A stretch of DNA of 32,807 nucleotides from Gemmatimonadota bacterium (GTDB lineage Bacteria; Gemmatimonadota; Gemmatimonadetes; Palauibacterales; Palauibacteraceae), in NCBI GenBank assembly GCA_029262175.1, contig JAJCZV010000016.1:1-32807 (forward strand), in the 5' to 3' direction. Numbering within the stretch: position 1 is the first letter of the stretch; each line of letters starts with the position of its first letter. The position numbers and the translations under genes are program-made. The notes below the pieces were generated by a model, which did not search any database, was not told the DNA's origin, and saw only the letters and a list, made by a program, of their open reading frames with translations. Below, in pieces: positions 1 to 6,744 of the stretch.

Positions 1-947
1 GAGTCGAAGAAGGCGGTCATACGGCCGCGTCCCTCCTCATTCGGGATCCCACCGCGGGCCGCGCCGAGGTTGTCTTCGGCGTAACGAGAGGTCGCGGTGC
101 CGGGAATCACACAGGTCACGGCTGGGTGCGCCAAGATCCACTTGAGGAAGAACTGTCCCCAGGAAGTGATGCTCCACTCGGCGGCCCATTCGGGAACGGG
201 TGTGTCCCCCACGATCTCGAAGGGAGCCCCGCGCGAGTACGGGAGGTTGACCAGCACGGCCATGCCTCGGTCCTGGGCCAAAGGAAGTAGTTCGCCCTCC
301 GCTTCGCGCTGGAGGATCGAGTAGTTGACCTGCACGACGTCCCAGTCTTTGGTGCGCATGTGTCGCGCGAAATCCTCGTACTGTCCATCCGAACTCGTCG
401 TCATCCCGTGATACCGAATTCGTCCCTGGTCCTTGAGACCCTGCAGCGTGCGGTACTCGCGCTCGATGCCGCGGAGATTGTGGACCTGGAAGAGGTCGAT
501 GACCTCCGTCCTGAGGTGCTGGAAGGACTCGCCGATCTGACGGGTTGCGTCCTCGAGGTTCCGCGCACCGACTTTCGTCGCGAGAAAGAGCTGGTCGCGG
601 ACGCCGAGGTCTTCGACCAACTCGCCCACCACCGTCTCGGCGTTTCCGTAGGACGGTGCCGTGTCGATGAGCGTGCCGCCCAGACGGTGAAACGTCCGTA
701 GGGTGTCGGCGAGCGGCTGCAGCTCGGCTCCCGCTCCGACGTCGTACCGCCGGGCTGTCCCGATGCCGATGACCGGAATCGTCTCTCCCGAAGAGGGGAT
801 CATCCGTTTGAGAATCGCGCCGGACGTCAGGTCCGACGGAACGGGCGCCACCGCAGGCTCGACACCGCCGGGGACCCGGCAGCCGAGCGCCATCCCGGCG
901 CCCACCGTGCCACCGATCTTTACAAGGTCTCGACGGGTCAGCGGCAT
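1..947 (-). CDS. Tat-signal aldo/keto reductase, partial (3' end beyond window)
   Basis: This is a predicted exported NADPH-dependent aldo/keto reductase. The frame stays open to the window edge, giving 315 residues. The N-terminus has a twin-arginine motif (TRRDLVK, Arg5-Arg6), a hydrophobic stretch and a possible lipobox ending at Cys23, so it may be a Tat-exported lipoprotein. The classical AKR tetrad is visible: Asp95 and Tyr100 (IDTAPSYG), Lys125 (FLATKVG) and His156 (DLFQVHN). The ATG at 947 follows an AGGAG with about 8 nt spacing. It is the third gene of a minus-strand series after two TIM-barrel isomerase-like proteins, so its substrate is probably a carbonyl sugar derivative. Export of a nicotinamide-dependent enzyme is odd, because the cofactor would have to be loaded before export. 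The family call is firm; the substrate is unknown. Confidence 0.9.
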   Translation of the reverse strand, partial: MPLTRRDLVKIGGTVGAGMALGCRVPGGVEPAVAPVPSDLTSGAILKRMIPSSGETIPVIGIGTARRYDVGAGAELQPLADTLRTFHRLGGTLIDTAPSYGNAETVVGELVEDLGVRDQLFLATKVGARNLEDATRQIGESFQHLRTEVIDLFQVHNLRGIEREYRTLQGLKDQGRIRYHGMTTSSDGQYEDFARHMRTKDWDVVQVNYSILQREAEGELLPLAQDRGMAVLVNLPYSRGAPFEIVGDTPVPEWAAEWSITSWGQFFLKWILAHPAVTCVIPGTATSRYAEDNLGAARGGIPNEEGRGRMTAFFD

Positions 948-1050
948 TCGGTCGGCTCCTGAATTTGGCGGATCGGAACAGTGAGAGAAGAACAATACGA
1001 GGGCGAGATACGCTGCGACCAATCGACCTTCGAGCGGGGTCTGTCCGGGG

Positions 1051-1929
1051 CTACACCGCGCAGAGCTCGACCGCCTCCCGGAGCGATCTCAGCGGATCTC
1101 CACTCCGGGGAATGAACTCATGCGCCATGAACCCTTCGAACCCGGTCTCGGCGATCGCGCGGACAACCGCGGGATAGTTGAGTTCCTGCGACTCGTCGAT
1201 CTCCGCACGCCCCGGCACGCCGCCAGTGTGATAGTGACCGATCCACTCGTGGGCGTCGGTGAGCGTGTGAATGATGTCGCCTTCCATGACCTGCATGTGG
1301 TAGACGTCGTACAGAATCTTTACCCGCGGCGAATCCACCGCCCGGATCACCTCGAGCGCATAGGTCATGGAGTCGCCGATGTAATCGATGTGCCCACCCG
1401 GCTTCGAATTCAGTGCCTCGACGAGGATGGTCGTCCCTTCGGCCTCGGCGATCGGCGCGCACTCTCGTAGGCATGCGATCGAGTTCGCGATCGCTGGACC
1501 GTCGGCCATTCCACGTCGGTTCCCGAAGAAACAGATCACGTTTGGAACCCCGCGCGCCGATGCCGTTGGGATGTGCGTCTCGAATGCGCCGATGATCGTC
1601 GAGTGGTTCTTGGAATCGTTTAGGCCATCTTCGATCGTCCCCGCGGCGACGTCCCCGCACGAAACCGTGAGACCGTGGTCCTGGGCGACGCTCCATTCAT
1701 CGACCAGGAGCAGGTCCATCGCAGTGAGACCCATCGAGGCAACGGCGGCGCAGAACTCGGGCAGCGGGATGTCCTCGTAGCACCAGCGGGCGACGGACTG
1801 GGTGATGGATCCGGCGGAAGAGCGTCGGGTTGCGGCCGGCCGGCCTTCGCGGGCCGACCCCGGCAGCATCAGTCCGAGCGACGCGGCGCCGGTCGCTCGA
1901 AGCGCGTCGCGTCGGCTGAGTTTCTTCAC
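1051..1929 (-). CDS. Tat-signal hydroxypyruvate isomerase-like TIM-barrel protein
   Basis: A 292-residue member of the xylose isomerase-like TIM-barrel superfamily, closest by eye to hydroxypyruvate isomerase (Hyi). The family interconverts keto- and aldo-sugars or small hydroxy-carbonyls using a divalent metal. The N-terminus carries a Tat motif (SRRDAL, Arg6-Arg7) and a hydrophobic stretch to about residue 24, so unlike cytoplasmic Hyi it should be exported. Probable metal or catalytic residues are Glu171 (ILVEALN), Asp208 (LYDVYHMQ), His234 (GHYHTGG) and Glu271 (AHEF). The HTGGVPGRAEID stretch matches the family's substrate loop. The start is a GTG at 1929 with AAAGGGA 7 nt upstream, inside the 21-nt gap after the preceding gene's stop, which indicates co-transcription. 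True hydroxypyruvate isomerisation in the periplasm is unlikely; a sugar or keto-sugar substrate is my inference. Confidence 0.88.
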   Translation of the reverse strand: MKKLSRRDALRATGAASLGLMLPGSAREGRPAATRRSSAGSITQSVARWCYEDIPLPEFCAAVASMGLTAMDLLLVDEWSVAQDHGLTVSCGDVAAGTIEDGLNDSKNHSTIIGAFETHIPTASARGVPNVICFFGNRRGMADGPAIANSIACLRECAPIAEAEGTTILVEALNSKPGGHIDYIGDSMTYALEVIRAVDSPRVKILYDVYHMQVMEGDIIHTLTDAHEWIGHYHTGGVPGRAEIDESQELNYPAVVRAIAETGFEGFMAHEFIPRSGDPLRSLREAVELCAV

Positions 1930-1950
1930 GCGAAGATCCCTTTGGGTGGG

Positions 1951-2814
1951 TTAGATCGACAGCGACTTCAGGTGCGTAACGCTGGCACGCACGGAGTCGG
2001 CCGGATCGGTGGGGTTGTCGTGTTCGACGAAGAAGTGCCGAAGCCCGGCCTCCTCGCTGTGTCGGAAGATTTCAGCGAAGTCGATGACCCCCTCGCCAAC
2101 GTCGACCATGTCGCCGCCCGGGGTTCGATCCTTCACGTGGCACAAGTCGAACCGTCCGGGATAGCGAGCGAAGTAATCGAGGGGATCTCCTCCACCGTGG
2201 ATCAGCCAAAACAGATCGACCTCGAAGCTCACGAGATCGGGCTCGGTGCGCTCGATCAGCACTTCGAGCGGCACGGTGCCGTTCATCGATTCGAGCTCGA
2301 AGTCGTGGTTGTGGTACGCGAACCGAAGTCCCGCCGACCGGCACCGCTCGCCCCATACGTTCATGTCATCGGCGATCCGTTCGTACACCTCGATCCCACC
2401 GCGGTCTTTGCTCTCTAGATAGGGGAGGACGAGGTACTCGTGACCGACGGTTGCAGCCAGATCGATGTTCTGCTCGAGACGGGTCCGAAATTCGTCGATC
2501 CCGAGGTGTGTCGCTGGGGCGGTAAGACCCGCGGACGCCAGGGTGGCCCGGATCCGATCCGGCGCTCGATCGAAGTAGCCGGCAAACTCGACCTCGCGGT
2601 ACCCCAACGCGCCGACTGTCGCCAGCGTCCGTTCGACGTCATCGCTCATCAGGGAACGAACGGTGTACAGCTGTAGTCCCCAAGCGATCTCCCGGCTCGG
2701 GTCGGTCGCCGACGCGTCGCTCTCGACATCACGGGCGTCGGTCTCTGCGCAGGCACCGGTTGCCAGGATAAGCCCGGCCCCGATCGAACGCTCGATGAAT
2801 TGTCGTCGGTCCAT
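1951..2814 (-). CDS. Tat-signal sugar phosphate isomerase/epimerase family protein
   Basis: A 287-residue TIM-barrel protein of the sugar phosphate isomerase/epimerase (IolE-like) family. Signature stretches include YHNHDFELES (from residue 168), SFEVDLFW (from 196), CHVKD (225-229), the GEGVIDF loop (241-247) and FVEHD (262-266), where Glu and Asp bind the metal. The start has a twin-arginine motif (MDRRQF) followed by a lipobox-like ATGAC with Cys22, so it is probably an exported lipoprotein and cannot act on a phosphorylated sugar in the cytoplasm. Relatives of this fold cleave or isomerise 3-keto-glycosides. I chose ATG 2814 over the longer open frame because the Tat signal begins there. 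No Shine-Dalgarno is visible, and a TATATT box lies 7 nt upstream, suggesting a leaderless mRNA. It is the first gene of the minus-strand series. Confidence 0.9.
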   Translation of the reverse strand: MDRRQFIERSIGAGLILATGACAETDARDVESDASATDPSREIAWGLQLYTVRSLMSDDVERTLATVGALGYREVEFAGYFDRAPDRIRATLASAGLTAPATHLGIDEFRTRLEQNIDLAATVGHEYLVLPYLESKDRGGIEVYERIADDMNVWGERCRSAGLRFAYHNHDFELESMNGTVPLEVLIERTEPDLVSFEVDLFWLIHGGGDPLDYFARYPGRFDLCHVKDRTPGGDMVDVGEGVIDFAEIFRHSEEAGLRHFFVEHDNPTDPADSVRASVTHLKSLSI

Positions 2815-2820
2815 GGCGGT

Positions 2821-2870
2821 CAATATACCCGCCGCGTGTTTGCGGACCAGAACACGCCGGGCGGATATTC
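2821..2870. promoter_or_regulatory. 50-bp dyad in divergent promoter region, operator candidate
   Basis: The two 20-bp halves (2821-2840 and the reverse complement of 2851-2870) agree at 15 of 20 positions around a 10-bp centre. The core is GCGTGTT-N10-AACACGC, flanked by AATAT/ATATT arms. It fills the middle of the 97-bp gap between the divergent isomerase (start 2814) and dehydrogenase (start 2912) genes. Its outer arms overlap -10-like boxes: TATATT on the minus strand at 2827-2822 and GATATT on the plus strand at 2864-2869. This fits a dimeric regulator controlling both directions, but no regulator gene is present in the window. Confidence 0.5.
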
Positions 2871-2911
2871 GAGCACGGCAGACGACTTCCCGCAAACGAA
2901 GCGAGACGGTT

Positions 2912-3508
2912 GTGAGACGAAGACGGGCCCTGAGGATCCTGGGGGCGGCCGGCGCCGCGCCGCTTATTGCCCCGGGCTGGAGCGTCTCCGACCTGCTGTC
3001 GCTCGGCCTCGACGTTCGCCGAGAGGGATCCCCTGCATCAGGAGCCGCTCTCGAAGCGCTGAACGCGGAGCAAGCGCGCGCCTTCACGGCCCTCTCCGAC
3101 GTGATTATTCCGGAAACCGCAACGCCAAGCGCTTCGGCGGTCGGCGTCACCGAGTTCGTCGACACGCTTCTCACCGGCTGGCTTTCCGAGGACGAGCGCG
3201 ACTGGTTCCTCGCCGGCATCGACACCATTGATCCGTTGTCGCAACGAGCCTACCAGGCGGCGTTTGCCGACTGCGCCCCTGAATCGCAGGTCGCGATCGT
3301 CGCCGCGCTCGACGCGGAGCTCGATCGGTTGCGGAACGATCCGGATTCCGATGAAACGAGAAACTTCTTCTACGACGTCAAGCGGTTTACCCTCGCCGGG
3401 TACTTCACGTCCGAGGCGGGGCTCCAGTCGCTGGGCTATCGGATCGTCCCGGGAGCGTTCGAGGGCTGCGTCGTCCTGGATCAATACGGCGTGGGAGGGC
3501 GCAGATGA
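2912..3508 (+). CDS. Gluconate 2-dehydrogenase subunit 3-like, Tat signal
   Basis: A 198-residue small-subunit protein of the gluconate 2-dehydrogenase subunit 3 family. These proteins pair with a GMC flavoprotein and are known to carry the Tat signal that takes the signal-less catalytic subunit across the membrane with them. The N-terminus is arginine-rich (VRRRRALRILG) followed by a hydrophobic segment. The mature part opens with the family-typical LNAEQARAFTALSDVIIPET and ends in a Tyr/Phe-rich tail. The GTG at 2912 is chosen because it opens the Tat signal; the longer open frame would run through the divergent promoter and into the opposite gene. The Shine-Dalgarno is weak. The stop overlaps the next gene's ATG by 4 nt (ATGA), so the two are coupled in translation and presumably made in equal amounts. 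Confidence 0.85.
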   Translation: MRRRRALRILGAAGAAPLIAPGWSVSDLLSLGLDVRREGSPASGAALEALNAEQARAFTALSDVIIPETATPSASAVGVTEFVDTLLTGWLSEDERDWFLAGIDTIDPLSQRAYQAAFADCAPESQVAIVAALDAELDRLRNDPDSDETRNFFYDVKRFTLAGYFTSEAGLQSLGYRIVPGAFEGCVVLDQYGVGGRR

Positions 3509-5208
3509 GCGCACCTTTCGTTGGCCGACAGGAAGCCTACGATGCCATCGTGGTCGGTTCGGGTATCACCGGCGGATGGGCGGCGAAGGAGCTCACCGAG
3601 GCCGGTCTACGCACGCTGGTGTTGGAGGCCGGCCCGATGATCGTTCCGGAACGAGACTACGTGGAACACGTCCCTCCGTACCGCATGCCCTATCGGGGGT
3701 GGAACGATCGTAAAGCGCTCGACGCGGACCAGCCCATCCAAAAGGAATGCTACGCCTGCGATGAGATGGGACGGAAATTCTTCGTCAACGATCGCGAGAA
3801 TCCCTACACGACGGATCCCGACAAACCCTTCCTGTGGATTCGCGGTCGTCAGGTTGGTGGACGCTCGATCATGTGGGCTCGGCAGTCGTATCGGCTGAGC
3901 GACCTGGATTTCGAGGCGAACGCGCGCGACGGGATCGGCGTCGATTGGCCGATCCGATACGCCGACCTCGCTCCCTGGTATGACCGCGTCGAAGCGTTCA
4001 TCGGCGTCAGCGGCCAAGCCGAGGGTCTTCCGCAACTGCCCGATGGCGATTTTCTCCCTCCAATGGACATGACGTGCGTCGAAGCCGCGGTGCGAGATCG
4101 GATCGCGCGGCGGTTTGGCGAGACGCGGCGGATGACCATAGGACGAACGGCCGTTCTCACCCGCGACCACAACGGCCGAAAGGCGTGCCACTACTGCGGG
4201 CCCTGTCACCGCGGCTGCAGCACAAAGAGCTACTTCAGCTCGCTCAACGCGACGTTGCCGGCGGCGGAAGCGACGGGGTTGATGACGCTCCGACCCGATA
4301 GCGTCGTCCACAGCGTGATCTGGGATTCCGACAAAGGTCGCGTCACGGGTGTCCGAGTCATCGACCGCGAATCGCACGAGGCGTTGGAGTTCTTTGGACA
4401 TGTCGTGTTCCTCGGCGCATCCGCGCTCGAGTCGTCACGGATTCTCCTCAACTCGAAATCCGCCGATTTTCCCGACGGCCTCGGCAACTCGAGCGGCGTC
4501 TTGGGCCGGTATTTGATGGATCACACGATGAGCACCGGCGCGAAGGCGACGTTCAAAGGGTGGGAGGCTCACGGCTACACGGGCGAACGACCAAACGGGG
4601 TCTACATCCCGCGTTTCAGAAATGTAACGGAACCTTCGCCCGACTTTATTCGCGGCTATGGGTATCAAGGGTGGTCGTCGCGAAAGGGCTGGAGCCGCGG
4701 CCTGGACATGCCGGGATTCGGCGCGGACTTCAAGCGCCAGATGACCGAGCCGGGGGTGTGGGAGTTCGAACTCGGAGCGTTCGGCGAGTGTCTTCCCCGC
4801 GAAGACAACTACATCGAACTCGATGCCGAGCAAACGGACGCTTGGGGGATCCCGGCGCTCAAGATCCACTGCACATGGAGCGACAACGAGCGCATCATGA
4901 TGCAAGACGGGGCGGAGCGCGGAGCGGAGATGCTGGAGGTGGGCGGCGGCACCGACATCGAACTGCTCACGGACCTGACCGCGCCTGGCCTGACGATCCA
5001 CGAGATGGGGACGACTCGCATGGGTCGGGATCCGACCACCTCGGTACTGAACGGTTTCAACCAGGCGTGGGATGCTCCCAACCTGTTTGTCATCGACGGC
5101 GGGGCGATGGCCTCCTCGGCTTGCCAAAACCCGTCGCTTACCTACATGGCGCTGACGTCACGGGCCTGCGCCTACGCGGTCGAAGCCCGCAACCGCGGCG
5201 AGCTCTAG
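3505..5208 (+). CDS. GMC-family FAD-dependent sugar/alcohol dehydrogenase
   Basis: A 567-residue GMC oxidoreductase, the catalytic subunit of a predicted periplasmic FAD dehydrogenase. The dinucleotide-binding motif is at residues 18-23 (GSGITG) with Glu41 ending the second strand. The GMC active-site pair is His499 (TIHEMGTTRMG) and Asn542 (QNPSLTYMA), the His/Asn pairing seen in pyranose 2-oxidase. Cys228, Cys234 and Cys238 form CX5CX3C, the spacing of the 3Fe-4S ligands in bacterial FAD glucose dehydrogenase; Cys231 lies between them. It has no signal peptide and would be exported bound to the Tat-signal subunit encoded just upstream. No cytochrome c subunit is encoded nearby, so the electron acceptor is unknown. 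Oxidation of a sugar or glycoside hydroxyl is likely; the exact position (C3 or other) is inferred from neighbours only. Confidence 0.93.
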   Translation: MSAPFVGRQEAYDAIVVGSGITGGWAAKELTEAGLRTLVLEAGPMIVPERDYVEHVPPYRMPYRGWNDRKALDADQPIQKECYACDEMGRKFFVNDRENPYTTDPDKPFLWIRGRQVGGRSIMWARQSYRLSDLDFEANARDGIGVDWPIRYADLAPWYDRVEAFIGVSGQAEGLPQLPDGDFLPPMDMTCVEAAVRDRIARRFGETRRMTIGRTAVLTRDHNGRKACHYCGPCHRGCSTKSYFSSLNATLPAAEATGLMTLRPDSVVHSVIWDSDKGRVTGVRVIDRESHEALEFFGHVVFLGASALESSRILLNSKSADFPDGLGNSSGVLGRYLMDHTMSTGAKATFKGWEAHGYTGERPNGVYIPRFRNVTEPSPDFIRGYGYQGWSSRKGWSRGLDMPGFGADFKRQMTEPGVWEFELGAFGECLPREDNYIELDAEQTDAWGIPALKIHCTWSDNERIMMQDGAERGAEMLEVGGGTDIELLTDLTAPGLTIHEMGTTRMGRDPTTSVLNGFNQAWDAPNLFVIDGGAMASSACQNPSLTYMALTSRACAYAVEARNRGEL

Positions 5209-5210
5209 GG

Positions 5211-6521
5211 TCAGACCGCCGCGGCAAACGCGGAGGCCACCCGATCGATCTGTTCCATCGTGTTATAGATGTGTGGGCAAAGTCGAACTCCACCGTAGGG
5301 CTCTCCTCGCGGCCCGCCCGCGATTCGGTGCTCCTCGTATAGCCAGTTGAAGAGCTGGCGTTGATCGTCGACGGGGATCTTCACCACCACTACGCCGGCG
5401 CTTCGCTCGGGCACGTCCGACGTGTGGAACTCGACGCTCGGGATACGCTCGCGAACGGCTTCCTTTAGCGCGGCGCTCAGCGCGCGGATCCGCGCTTCAA
5501 TGAGGGCGGGTCCGATGGCTTCGTGGAACTCGACGGCGGTCGCCACCGCTGCCACCGCCGCGTCATCGCGTTGTCCGAGATTGTCGAACTTTCTGGCCCC
5601 TCCGCTTTCGATGGCGCCCTGCCAGCCGACACCCACGTCGCTGGCCCACAGCTCCGGGATGCGATTCTCCCGGACGTAGAGCACGCCCGCCTCCTTGGGA
5701 CCGACGAACCACTTGTGAGCGCTCCCGGTATAGAAATCACACCCCATGTCGTGAAGATCGATGTCGAGCGCGCCAAAGCTCTGGGCCCCGTCGACGTGGG
5801 AGGCCACACCCGCGGCGCGAGCGAGCGTACACAGGGCCTTCGCAGGGAGCGCGACGCCGGTGACGTTCGAGACATGACTGAAGGCGATCACGCGGGTTCG
5901 TGGGCTCATGGCCCCGCGAAACACCGCCACCAGCTCTTCCTCAGTAGTCGGGCGATCGGGCGTCGACACGCGCTTGAGCTCGAAGCCCCAGCGTTCGGCG
6001 CGGACTTCCCAAGAGATGTTGTTCGTCGGATGATTTTGATCCCAGATCACGACCTCATCGCCGGCCCCGAGAGAAAGGCCGTTCAGGATCGTGTTGTTGC
6101 TCTCGGATGTGTTCCGCGTGATGGCGATCTCGTTGGGTGACGCGCCGAGAAAGCGAGCCAATGCTTCGCGAGAGGTCTCGGCCAAGCCGCCGAACTTCGC
6201 CCGATTCTGGAAGGACGCGTCTTGGTCCACGTCACGCGTCAGCCGAAAGACGGCGTCCTGAACGGGATAGGGCGACGGGCACAGGTTGGCGGCGTTCATG
6301 AGAATGAGATCGGGGTGGAGAGGGAACTGCCCCTTTACGATCTCCCAAAACGCCTCGTCGGTCGGGCTCGCGGTGCGCGCGCGCGCCGCGAGATCCTCGA
6401 TCGACACCGCGCCCGACCGCGTCCTTCCAAGCGCGGGCGCTCCCAGCGCGGGTGCTCCCAGCGCGACGGCCCCGGCCGTTCCAGCGGCGACCTGTCGTAA
6501 GAAACCGCGACGATTCGACAT
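5211..6521 (-). CDS. Tat-signal class V aminotransferase (isopenicillin N epimerase-like)
   Basis: A 436-residue fold-type I PLP enzyme of the class V aminotransferase / cysteine desulfurase superfamily, most like proteins labelled isopenicillin N epimerase. Lys270 (TGSAHKWFVG) should form the Schiff base and Asp244 (HVDGAQ) should hold the pyridine nitrogen. The N-terminus is a Tat signal (SNRRGFLRQ then an Ala/Gly-rich stretch), so the holoenzyme would be exported folded with PLP bound. A GGAGGT ribosome site lies about 5 nt before the ATG. The stop is only 2 nt from that of the convergent GMC gene. The signal peptide contains a short in-frame duplication. Candidate reactions are epimerisation, desulfuration or lyase chemistry on an amino acid; the sequence does not decide. 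Confidence 0.9.
   Translation of the reverse strand: MSNRRGFLRQVAAGTAGAVALGAPALGAPALGRTRSGAVSIEDLAARARTASPTDEAFWEIVKGQFPLHPDLILMNAANLCPSPYPVQDAVFRLTRDVDQDASFQNRAKFGGLAETSREALARFLGASPNEIAITRNTSESNNTILNGLSLGAGDEVVIWDQNHPTNNISWEVRAERWGFELKRVSTPDRPTTEEELVAVFRGAMSPRTRVIAFSHVSNVTGVALPAKALCTLARAAGVASHVDGAQSFGALDIDLHDMGCDFYTGSAHKWFVGPKEAGVLYVRENRIPELWASDVGVGWQGAIESGGARKFDNLGQRDDAAVAAVATAVEFHEAIGPALIEARIRALSAALKEAVRERIPSVEFHTSDVPERSAGVVVVKIPVDDQRQLFNWLYEEHRIAGGPRGEPYGGVRLCPHIYNTMEQIDRVASAFAAAV
6431..6465. repeat. 15-bp tandem duplication inside Tat signal
   Basis: Two copies of a 15-bp unit (6431-6445 and 6446-6460, one base different) plus a 5-bp third start lie in frame in the minus-strand aminotransferase. 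They encode repeated Leu-Gly-Ala-Pro-Ala in the hydrophobic part and end of the Tat signal, and lengthen it by five residues. Confidence 0.75.
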
Positions 6522-6729
6522 CGAGGACCTCCAAAGGCTGGGGTGATGCAGTGTTCGTGACGCAAAAAGCCGGGAGCGTACGTTTTGAGGGTACGGGGCT
6601 CATACCGGCGGAACAATGCAGTAGGGTTGGATCTCCCTCTCCGGCGGCGCGTACGTCCTCCTCATGTGGTGCCCGTCTGCAATAGGTTGTCTCCGTCTGC
6701 CAGCGAAGTCCGGCGTCCGGAGATTCCCC

Positions 6730-6744
6730 ATGCGAACGACATGA
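6730..6744 (+). CDS. Possible four-codon leader ORF coupled to lpxA
   Basis: ATG-CGA-ACG-ACA-TGA encodes Met-Arg-Thr-Thr. A GGAG at 6719-6722 is 7 nt before this ATG but 18 nt before the lpxA ATG. The TGA overlaps the lpxA ATG as ATGA. A ribosome finishing the leader could restart on lpxA. This rests on spacing alone and could be chance. Confidence 0.35.
   Translation: MRTT

Noticed and set aside
2663..2911. Longer start for the subunit-3 gene
   Set aside because: It would lie inside the divergent isomerase gene and hide the Tat signal that starts at GTG 2912.
2815..3228. N-terminal extension of the sugar isomerase open frame to 3228
   Set aside because: It crosses the divergent promoter and the opposite dehydrogenase subunit gene. 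The Tat signal begins at the ATG at 2814.
4435..5127. 230-codon minus-strand frame opposite the GMC dehydrogenase
   Set aside because: Shadow frame; the plus strand holds the catalytic His/Asn of GMC in this stretch.
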